The position numbers were made by a program, and so were the translations under genes. From Branchiostoma floridae (lineage: Eukaryota; Chordata; Leptocardii; Amphioxiformes; Branchiostomatidae): a DNA stretch of 64,000 bases. The notes beneath the pieces were generated by a model, which had not been told where the DNA came from, made no database searches, and saw only the letters and a program-made list of their open reading frames with translations. This document shows, piece by piece, positions 27,701-39,700 of the stretch. Position 1 is the stretch's first letter; each line of letters opens with the position of its first letter. The stretch covers positions 62,001-126,000 of the forward strand of contig NW_023365694.1 of NCBI RefSeq assembly GCF_000003815.2. Reading direction: 5' to 3'.

Positions 27701-30700
27701 CAAAAGCGATAATACTGGGCAAGAACCTGCAACCCAATAGTTACTGTCCTTTCTAAGAGCTCACTCACTCACTCCTACCACTCAAAAATCATGACCACAG
27801 CATGTCGGGAGCACATGCAACTGAAAGTTCTACTGTTTCAACATACTGCTACCTACAATAGGGGGGAAATAATTCATAGCATTACGTCGTCATACAACAT
27901 TTTTATCAAAAATCAAAACAATCCTGGCATCCTCCAGAAATCTTGCAGACAGACATTGCCAGGGTTACTAAGAGGTTTATTGTCATTAAATACAAAATAG
28001 CAAATACCTAGCCTCTAGATCTGTTTCATGGACTATATAATAAATAAACACACCTGGCTGCCAGACGAACTCCCCGGGAACGTCGGTACACCGGTAGGTT
28101 CCGAGCAGCGCCTTGCTGTCCGTCTGGTCTCCGAGCTGCACCTTCAGCAGGTAGGGTGAACCAGTCAGAATTGCCCTGAAGAAGGTGACAGACGGTCACA
28201 GAAACATCGGTGAGAATCAAGCATTGGTTGTGTAAAAAGAGTCTCTTTATTCAGTGACGTACCAACCTGATGAAACTGTTCACGGAAATGTGAAAAAAGG
28301 AAAACTTGACGTAGCATCATCATCATCATTAGTCCCATAGCCTTACTTAGGAGCTGGCAACAAAACTGCATAGTTAACTACTAGGAAACTACATGTAGAT
28401 GTCGAAACAGATGTGAAGAAAGGAAAACTTTAAGTAGTGGCTGCCAACTAAACTGTACAGTTACCAACTACTTTTGTATTAGGAAAGTACATGCAGATAT
28501 CAACACAGATGTGAAGATAGAAAAACTTTAAGTAGCGGCTGGCAACTAAACTGCATAGTTATCTGAAGTATTAGGAAATTACATGCAGATATCGAAACAG
28601 ATGTGAAGAAAGGAATTGAGCTTTATGTTAGAGTGGCAGTGGGAACTAAACTACACACTCAATTACCAACTATCAGGAACTAGGAACCAGGAGCTCAACT
28701 GTGAGGCTGCTAACAGTTGAGCTATAGGGACATCCCTCCTAGGTGTCTATATTATACCTGATAATTACATATAATTCTGTAAATTTAGCTGCAGAGAAAG
28801 AATTTTGGGTGCAGAACACAAAGTAAAGGAGAATGACATGCACCTAGTATTTCGAACCCTGACAGGTGATTTAGTTTAAGACTTTACTCACCTGTGAGGT
28901 GTGCCAATATCTATGTTGGTTATCCATCTGTTTTGGAAGACAATGGTAGGCAGACAGTGTGTGCCTGGCCTGAACGTGACTTTTTAAGGCGAATGAGGTA
29001 TGTGCACGTCCTTCTCCACCCTCTCGTCTACTGACGCACTAAGTCTCACAGGGACAGAATTGAATGCCACGTGTAAGACGGCCCCAGCAGATGCAGGTTT
29101 GTTATTTGGAGTTTCTGTCTCCTAGGAGGTCTTCCGACCAAGGATGCAAGGGGTTCCTCCATCTACACTGACTGTTTAATGCATGTACAGGTAACTACAG
29201 TTGAGACTTGACTCACCTGTAAGGTGTGCCAGGTGTTCCACCAGGGCCGTCTTTCCGCAGCCAACAGGTCCTTCCAGCAGCACTGCCTTCTGGGATAGCA
29301 CGGCCATGGCGAGACAGTGCAGGTTGCGCAGTGTGGAGGGAACAGGAACCAGGGTATCAGCCATTTCCTGGGGGTGTAAAGATTTCATCGTTAGGTTATG
29401 ATAATATTTTTGTTACAATTTTAAGACCATATATCCGCAAGCTTTCGATCAGTCCTCTGATCCTTCTCAAGTTGAAATGACCCTTTGCTGATGTCACACT
29501 TTCATTCCGGATGTGTGACTTAGGCTCTGGGTCATTTCAACTTGAGAAGGATCAGAGGACTGATCGAAAGCTTGTTGGTAAGCGCTTCATTTTGTGTACG
29601 GATATATGGTCTTGGATATATGGTCTTAAAATTGTAACATAATGTTGACTACCGTCACAGATGAACTTACATTCAAGTGTGATAATATTTATTTAATGAG
29701 TAATGGTGTAATCACCAAGCACATGGCAGTGCTTAAGGGCACTGAAATGCATAGTACTTAGATGATATTTATTATGTTAAAAGCGTAACGTAATAAATAA
29801 AATCAACAATTAATACCAAATTACAGATAAGACAATCATATCACATACAAAGAAGCTCTAAAGGAAAAGTTGAAGGGATACTTACACAACAAATATAGAA
29901 GTACTTACCAATATCAACAGCACATTTCCATTTTCATTTTCAAGTTCATTATTTATTATCACACTTTTGCATAAAGTCAAACTTCATTTCATGGGTTATG
30001 TCAAAACAACAGAAACCAAACTCTCAACTAAATACCAATATTAACAGTACATTTCCATTTTCATTTTCATAGAAGTTCATTATTTATTATCACGCTTTTG
30101 CATATTAAATTCAAACTTCATTTTCTTTTGATTTGTTACTAAATGTTCTGAATAAAAGGCATTGTTTTTAGACTGAAATTATGTGTATGTGGCTCTGAAT
30201 GGTACTATTTACAGATTAGTGATAGCAATACCTTTTTTTTCTCCGGACTTAATTTCTTGTTTTTATTGAAAATGAAAAAAAAAAATGGACAGGCGAATCT
30301 GAGAAGCAACAAATAAAATTGGTGTAGCCCTACCACAAAATGAAATCCCTACAAACTCAAAGGCACCTAGTAGTAAGTTACAGTATTCACTATTTTTCTC
30401 GAGTCCAGCAAAATAAAATGATACAAGAACAAAAAACAACTGAAATAATTTATACAACAAAATATACATTTTGTAGATAACATGAATAAGGTGAACTCTA
30501 ACTCAGAACAAGAGACAACATAACTCTGCCCTTTCTCTGTCATTGAAGAAAAATACTGTAAAATGCATTTAAGTTTGTGGGGATTTAATTTCGCGGTAGC
30601 GGGAAAAAGGACTATTCGCGGTGGTTTTAAGATCGTGGTAGCACCATGCACTGTGGTCTCTTACTGCCATGGAAAATGTTCGTGGTGGTCCGACCAATCA

Positions 30701-33700
30701 ACTTTGAAATCGATCGCCCAACCAGTTCCCAGCAACGACGTGCATGGAGTCAAGACTCAACACAGAGCACCCTGCGTCCCGCCCAGACCTTTCAGAAAAA
30801 CTAGAGCAACGGGGGGTGGCGGGAGAGGAAAGCCCAGGTACACGAGGCCAACCAACACATGTGGAAGATGTGGCAAAGGCCACAACACAGCAGACAAGTG
30901 TCCTGCAAACGGAAAAGAATGCAGAAAGTGCGGAAAGCAGAACCACTTCGCTGCAGTGTGCCGGTCGAAGAGTGTGCACGAAGTCAGGTCTCCAGAAGAA
31001 GATCTACAGGACTTCCACATCGAGACCGTGAACAAGAAGCAGGTCGAGGGAGACCAGGCTTTTGTCGACCTCCACATCGCCGGGGCAAGAGAAAGCCTCA
31101 GGTGCAAGCTGGACACAGGAGCACAAGTCAATGTGTTACCTGAAAATAAGTGGATCAAGCTGAGGAGCAAAAACTCCAGTCTTGAACCGACAAAAACTCG
31201 TTTGTTTGGCTACGGAAACACTCCTTTAGAAGTAAAAGGAAAGTGCAGACTACGATGCAATTACCAGGGAAGATCCGGAACGTTGGATTTCTTTGTGGTG
31301 AAGGCCAATGCGACTCCGGTCCTGAGTTTAAATGCATGTCTGTCCCTAAAACTGATCCAGCTGGTATTCACCGTTAAGTCAAGCGAGACAGCGGAAAGCA
31401 TCAAGCAAGAGTACAGCGACGTGTTCCAGGGTTTAGGACGTTTCCCTGGCGAACACAGAATTCAAGTGGACCCAAGCGTAGAACCGGTAGTCCACGCACC
31501 GAGGAAGTTCCCAGTGTCACTGAGGGAGCCTCTGAAGAAAGAACTCGATCGCATGGAATTTCTAGGGGTCATACAGAAGGTAGATGAACCCACCGAATGG
31601 GTTAACTCACTAGTTGTAGTAGAGAAGCCCAAGTCAGGGAAGTTGAGGATATGTCTAGATCCACGGGATCTGAACAAGGCTATAAAGCGCGAGCATTACC
31701 AGCTTCCCACGCTGGAGGACATCTCCACGCGTCTCGCAGGGTCGAAGTACTTTGCCGTGGTAGATGCGAGATCTGGCTATTGGCAGATCTGTTTGGACGA
31801 AGAGAGTTCCAAGCTGACCACTTTCAACACGGCATTCGGACGGTACTGCTTCACACGTCTTCCTTTTGGCGTCCATTCGGCGCAGGAAGTTTTCCAAAAA
31901 AAGATGGACAGCATCTTCGGAGGTCTCGAGGGTGTTGAGGTAATCGTGGATGACGTACTGGTCCATGGCCCAACGGAAGAGGAGCTAAATAGACGCTTCC
32001 GGAACATGCTACAGCGAGCAAGAGAATGCAACGTAAAGTTGAATGAAGAGAAGTGCGTACTGGCGGCAAAAGAAGTAGGCTTCTTTGGCCATATTCTGAC
32101 AGGGGACGGGTTAAAACCGGACCCCAAAAAGGTGGATGCGATCACCAACATGAAGAGCCCCACAAGTAAGGCTGAACTGATGACCATGCTAGGAATGGTA
32201 ACCTACCTATCAAAATTCATTCCAAACCTGTCGGAGGTCACGGCTCCTATGCGAGAGCTGCTCAAAGAAGACGTCGAGTTCGTCTGGGATAGCAGCAGAG
32301 AGAGAGCCCTGGATAAGGTGAAGAAGTTAGTGGCGGAAGCAGCCACACTGACATACTACGACCCCGACAAGGAAGTGACACTGCAGGTGGACGCATCGAA
32401 GCACGGGCTTGGCGCAGTCCTGATGCAAGAGGGCAAACCAGTCGCCTTCGCGTCCAAGTCACTCAACAACACGGAAATAAACTATGCGCAGATCGAGAAA
32501 GAGTTATACGCGATAGTGTTTGGTTGTGAACGGTTTCATCAATACATATACGGCAGGAAAGTGCGCGTAGAGTCGGATCACAAACCATTGGAATCGATAA
32601 TGAAGAAACCACTGAGTACAGCGCCTGCAAGGTTGCAGCGAATGCTGCTGAGGCTACAGAAGTACGACCTTGAGGTGAGACACAAACCGGGCAAGGAAAT
32701 TCCTGTCGCGGATGCCTTAAGCAGGCTATACCTCGAAGAAACCGACAACATGAGCGAGAGTTTCGAGGCACAAATACATCTGGTTACATCACATCTGCCT
32801 GTCTCCACACAGCGACTAGAAGAAGTCCGCAAGGAAACAGAGAAGGATGCACAGTTGATCATCCTGACAGAGGCAGTGAAAGAAGGATGGCCAGAAACGA
32901 GACGGCAGTGCAACCCCCACATAGCCGAATTCTGGAATCACAGAGACGAACTAACCGTCCATCAAGGGATAGTCTTCAAAGGTCAGAAGATTGTCATACC
33001 GAGAGCCATGCGGAGGGAGATGCTCGACATTTTGCACCAGAGTCACATGGGTCAAGAGAAGACCAAGGCAAGGGCCAAGGACATTCTGTTCTGGCCAGGC
33101 ATGAATGCTCAAATTGAGGAGAAGATACAACAGTGTTCCATTTGCCAGGAGCACCAAGCCTCCAACATCAAAGAGCCGATGATACCACACGCGGTCCCAG
33201 AGAGACCATGGCAGAACGTTGCCACAGATCTGTTTTGCTACAACGGTGACGAATTCATCATAGTCACAGATTATTACAGCAAGTTCTTTGAGTTCATGAA
33301 GCTCAATAGAACCAAGTCGGCTGATGTCATCACGAAGATGAAAAAACTGTTCGCAACGCACGGGATACCTGAGAAGGTCATAAGTGACAACGGCCCACAA
33401 TTCGCAAGCGAGCTGTTCGCCAAATTCGCAGAAGAATGGGGATTCAAGCACGTCACAGCGAGCCCCAGGTACCCACAGTCAAATGGGTTGGCAGAAAGAT
33501 CTGTCCAAACAGCCAAGCGTCTGTTACGCAAAGCAGAAGCAGACAAGAGAGACCCATACCTGGCATTGTTGGAGTATCGTAACACACCGATCGACAGTCA
33601 GTTTGAGTCACCAGCTCAAATACTGATGGGCAGAAGGCTGCGGACAAGGCTACCCACAACGAATGAACAGCTTATGCCGAGAAACGTAGATCACAAGAAC

Positions 33701-36700
33701 GTGAAGCTACAGCTCGAAGCAAGGCAACACAAGCAGAAAAACTGGTACGACAAAAGTGCCAGGAGTCTCCCAACTCTAACATCAGGAGACACTGTTCGAG
33801 TTCAGCAACAAGATGGTAGGTGGACGCCTGCCAACGTGATCAGAGAGTGCGACCAACCGAGATCATATGTCGTGCAAACACCAGAGGGTACCGAGTATCG
33901 ACGCAATCGTAAACACCTAAGGGCAACACCTGCACCTGAAGTGTCAACAACACCTGCACCCGAAACATCTACTACACCTGCAGCGGCACCTGTCCCAGCA
34001 ACAACACAACAGTCGCCCTACGTCACCCGATCAGGACGTGCGGTCAACCCTCCAAGAAAGCTGAATTTGTAATGCATGAGTAAATGCTCTGAACGGATAT
34101 CGAACATGGACACGGAATACGGACTGATCCTGAACAATAGAATAGAATGTTAATGCATGCTTCAGTGAGTAAACTATAGGTAATGCATGTTTTTGTTTTT
34201 CATCATAGAAACTAACATCTTAAGAAGGGGGATGTTGTGATATCAGTATTTGTTACAAGAAGTAAGATAGCCGTTAACACCCCTACAAACTCTGTGAACT
34301 TAGAATAGTCCAATACATGCATATTAAGCAGGATGTGCTCTGATAGCAAGAGAGCAAGGACATTCGACCTCTTTGCGCCAGGACCCGAGCATTGAGCAGA
34401 CGGGCATCCTTCGACTCTGTATCTTACTAACATTTCACCGAATAGACATTAGAGCAAAAGCTGAATGTCTGTGAGTGAATCCTTCCAAGACTCAAGAAGC
34501 ACAACAGTTTTAAGTTAGCGATGAAGTGGCCACAGCGAAAACCGCGAACATAAAACCACTGTGAACATTTCTGCATTTACAGTACCCTGGACAGCAACAA
34601 TCTCCCTAATCAGGAACAATATCCTCATCGGAGGCGGGTGTCTGCTTTCAAACCTCATTACCAACCACTTGTGAAGTTGTAAGCACTACTAAAAGCAAAT
34701 GGCAGCCTCTTCAGACCCTTTGATTTAGCCTCAGCTATTGTAAGCTCCTCACAATTCAGCCCCTTGCTGCCTAGAGACATACAGTAGTTGGCCCACCCAA
34801 TAACAATAACAAACCCTAACTGTCTCCATGCCACCCTATCATCCTGGCTCCCTCCTTCCCAATCTATCTCAGGACTCAAAATACTTTTTTCTGCATACCT
34901 GCACTGGTGCAGGTAACATTGAAAATTAACTGCACCAGACAAATTTTACCTGTAACACTCTGAATTGGATCATACTAAAATCATTCAGGAACCAATGCTA
35001 CGAGGGTGAGTCAGAAAGTAATGCAAGTGGTTTCATAACAGACTCGTTTTTTGATCGAATGAGTTCAAATTTGGCACAAAGGTAGAGGCATATGTCCTCT
35101 TGAGATTAAAATATCTAAATTTGTTGTTCATTATTTTATGAGTGACTGACCAGCTTTCAAGATGACCATACCCTAGGAATCCCGTCAGAAGAAAAGTGAG
35201 GTCCAATTAACGTACAATTAACGATTTCCCTAAACCAATTTTTGCTATTGTAGGAGACTGAGCCTGCACATGTAATAAGCTTCATTTATCTATAAGCCAC
35301 GTGCTTATTTTCAACTCTGAAATCCGATCAGTTTTTCTTTTTTCGTTGCTGGAGTAGAGTGAGGTATACACGGTCGTCTGGGTCATGAGATTTGTGGTGT
35401 TATGATTAAAAGTTTCTATAGCCTTCTTTCCCCATTAACAAAGAGGAATAAAACTTAGCACACTTTTTGGCCTTTAAACAGTTAACAACTGTTTAAATTT
35501 TCGTTTCTTTTGGTTAATGGAAAAGTAGTCTTTTAACCAACAACTCACGAATTTGTGTCTTAATCCAACAGCTCTATATCACAACTTACTCCATCCTAGC
35601 AGCTGTAAATGAGGAACTATTGAGAGTTCAGAAATGAAAATCGGCATGCATCATATAGAGACATTTGATATCATATATGTGTAATTTTAACCTCCTACAG
35701 TGATTTTCAGTGGGTCAGATTTAGAGGAATTCATAGTCTGACAAACTACCAAGGGTATGTTCATCTTGAAATCAACTCAGTTGCTCATAAAATGAGATAG
35801 ACCAAATTTAAAAAATTCAATCTCAAGAGGACATATGCCTCTACTTTTGTGCCAAATTTCAACTCAATTGATTAAAAAACGAGTCTATTATGAAACCACT
35901 TGCATTACTTTCTGACTCACCCTCGTATTTTTTCTTTTATGCTTTATAGGTGGTAACGGTCAATGCATCTAATAACAATCCATATACATGTACAACTAAC
36001 TTTTCATTATGGTGCAGGTAGACCAAAAATACCTGCACAGCTCCAATTTTACCTGCACAAACCACGGTGGTCAAAAAGGCCCTCAAAAATCCTCACTCGC
36101 AAATCATGCATATGGATGAGGAAATCAATGTCAATCATCCATTTCACTACTGGTAACAATAGCTGATTGGTTTACGCCGTTGTAGGCGGGGATTACATTT
36201 GTTTTGGTCGCTCCAAGTGGAGCTATTTTTTGACGCGAACTTGCTCCTTTGATATGCGCGTCTTTTCTCCGCCCCCATTGTTCTCCACTTACCAAGTTAA
36301 CAATACCTGAGCTTTTCTGTCGGTCATTCTCACGCTGGAGCTTGGCATTGAAACCACCGTTTTAATTCTTTCTGAACTATATATTTGTCTATATATATTA
36401 CCCAACATACTTAAACTAAACCTAAGGTGAGCAAAGATCGAAGGAGTTACCGTCACTCCGGGGTCACCGCTTGGGACGGAGCAGTGGGCGTCGTTTACAG
36501 ACACAACCCGGAAAATTATCCGTGCCTTTTTTACACACACACACACATACAAAAAGTTGAGTGATAGAAATCCAGTAGTTTTTCGGCGAAGATGAGTATC
36601 TATATCTAGAACATGAAATCTCACCATACTAGTATACTTAGACCCAAACGTAACGAACCCCTTGATATATTGCGTCTTTGACCAAAGTCCTGGCGTGTCT

Positions 36701-39700
36701 GTTCCTGTCCTGTATACACAACGACTCAATTTAAATATAAGACAATAATTGCAACCTACGTTTTTTGATAAACGTGTTCTCTCAAATAACAAACTCCTTA
36801 TATTCTCGTCATTCTGTAAATGAACTAGGTCCATACCAGCGCTTGACGTGGCGAATGTATCGATATCGGTAATACGCTGGGCATTACATCACATGGTAAA
36901 CTTCAAACTGGCGTCCTTTGCCCCGCAATTTTCTTTGTTTAAATTATACCTTATACTATAGAATGGATTTGAAATAGTAATAAAACGCATGGTAACACGA
37001 ACGAAAGCATAGCAACCGCAACACCATGAAAATTCACCCAACTTACCGTGCCATCGTCATTGCCGGGCGCAGCTGCAAGATTCAACGGGGGCGGCGTAGA
37101 GCCCGCCCGCCCGTAATATAAACACAACCCGGCCTTTCCTACAGAAGTCTAATATTCTCTCCCTCTCTCTCTCACTCCACACGCACACATAGACATACAC
37201 ACACACACAATTGAACTACAGAACACCAGTTTAGTTTCTTGGTGAAGTGAAATTCATATTTTGAACATTTGCACGGAAGCTTACCGCACACGGAGAACGC
37301 AATGCACACTGACCTCACGACAAAGTGCGTCTTCAAATCAAGATTCACGAACCGGCGTGTCTAGTCCTGTCCTACAAAATAACTAAAAAAATGAAGAAAA
37401 AACTTCGTTCTCAGCTATTTGTAGAAACAATTTTATATTCCCGTGAATTTTGTAACAGAATCTGCAGTTCGCAATTCACTAAGCTTTGTAACATTACACA
37501 CCCAAGCGTTTGATGTGCTATCGGCTTGCATACACTAGACGAAAAAACTCAACTTTTGGCGCCCTTGGTAGAAAAATGAAAACGGTTCATTACTACAAAG
37601 AAAAAGATTTAGACTTAACTATCAAAGAAGCACAGTAGTAGATCAAACTTTTGTGAAGTAGGGGTCAGATATGTAGCGTTGTTACCTGACAGCGGAACCG
37701 GATGAAACCGGTTTTCTCTTTTGTTTACAAAAGTCGAAAAGACGCCATTTTACTATTTGGGACCTCGTTCAAAATTTCTAAAATAATCTTAACTATGGGA
37801 GAAAGTGCAGCTGCGAAAGTGCACTAAAGATCTTGTGGAATTAATGGTAGCTTCTTGCAGACACAACAAACTGTACAAATAATTTGCTACAGCCAATTCT
37901 CTCTCAAATTTCGCGCCCGGGACGACAACAATTGGGCCACGCCAGCTCATTTCCATATCACTGCCGCCCCAGGTAAGTTGTTGTTGTAAGAACGTACGGA
38001 GGCAAGAACAAACCGCTCTGATGTTCGCCGACAACCTAATTATAAGTCAAGAGCATAGCCATTCTTCCACGTGAAAATCTGAACAAAACGTACAATTCGT
38101 ATTTTGAGCCATATCTCCCGGTAGTTAACACTTAAGCTGACCAAAAAAACTCCATCGTGAAGAAAAAACTATCGCCGCCATCTTGGAGAAAAATCAATCG
38201 ATTCTCTTCCATCGCTGTGGAACTATGGGACAAAACGTAGTGAAAATGTGACAAAATTAGCTAAAATGTCGTAGACACTTAAAACTGCATAAGGTGAAAT
38301 ATTCTTAGAGGTCCTAAAGTCTAAAGCATAGATCAAAGCTTTGCCTGGTGCGTAAAATAGAGCATTAAATTCAAAGTTCAAAGTTCAGTGACCCAAAACG
38401 ACCTCCAAAACGCACATGGAACAGCGGGCGATTTGAAGCGTTTTGCACATGGTCATCCCAAATAATTGAGATATTTTTAAGGCGAACTAATGTAATTTTC
38501 GTGTGCATATATTTTTTTCCTGATGTGATAATTATATCCCGCGTTATGTTGGATGAAATTTGTGTTGTTTTTTTCACACCGCCACGGCTCGCGCGGGCCC
38601 GCTTGTGGGCGGAGCACTTTGGCCTGGCAACGCGGATAATACCCTAGCAACGTGACCACCGTGAACCTGCATTTGCAGGTGTTATTTCGAGCCCTGTATC
38701 TCCATCCCTCCCTTCCTCCCGTCCACCCGCCTGCCCTTACTCCCTCCATCTTCCTCTCCTCTCCACTAACCATCAGCAATGCTGCCTGAGAGTCTGTGTT
38801 ATGCATTTTTGTCACATTTGCTAATAAATAAATAAACCAGCAGCACCTCATTCTACTACAAGAAATGCTCTGTGAAGTGAAAATATCATATTTTCACCAA
38901 GAGACAGTCTTTTTTCCTTGGTAATCTTATACTAGGCTCCAATGAGGAGGCCCAACTTTGATGTCTGCCCTACAGCAGAATACATTTAGGTCTTGTTTGT
39001 GAATTTTGTGTTTTTTTATCAGGAGGGACAGTTGGGAACGGTATTTTGTGATTATATCAGAAACTTTTCCCAAAGTGAGGAAGAACTTGTTATGTTGCTA
39101 TGGATATCGTGTGGGATGGCACATCCGTTGTTGGTCATATCAGCCTTTGTACACTCTCTCTACATGTACCTTTGTTTCTCCCTAATCAGGAACAATATCC
39201 TCATCGGAGGCGGGTTTCTGCTTTCAAACCAATCAATTGTGAAGTTGTCTATTGAAAAATGAAAGCACTATTAAAAGCAAATGCGATCATCAACATATGC
39301 ATGACGGTCTGTCATTGAAATAAAATACCCTGGGCAGCAACAATCTCCCTAATAAGGAACAATATCCTCATCGTAGGCGGGATTCTGCTTTCAAACCTCA
39401 TTGCCGGCCATTTGTGAAGCTGTCTATCATAAGAAAATGAGATCATCAACATGACACACCAAGTCATGCAACACGCTCCCTTCCCATGCAGAACAACCTG
39501 ACAGCCTTCTCAATAACACACGGCTACATTCTGCCTCCAGCCTTCTTCGAGTCACCAACGCACCACAGACGTCCACTACAGGTGATCTCACACCCCGGTT
39601 AAGTCTGTCCCTCGGGCTGCAGTTGACGAGAATCAGTTCCACCATGTTCAACAACAGCTCTGTCCTTCCCTCGTAGAACTGACAGCCTTCCTGATAAGGT

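Larger units (their letters stand above)
30556..34582. mobile_element. TA-MITE (copy 3), split by the retrotransposon
   Basis: The left part is 30556-30689 and the right part 34507-34582, each matching the intact copies in this window. TA dinucleotides flank it at 30554-30555 and 34583-34584. Confidence 0.9.

Noticed and set aside
36289-36834. 181-codon minus-strand frame
   Set aside because: No motif; it runs through simple-sequence and element-internal DNA.
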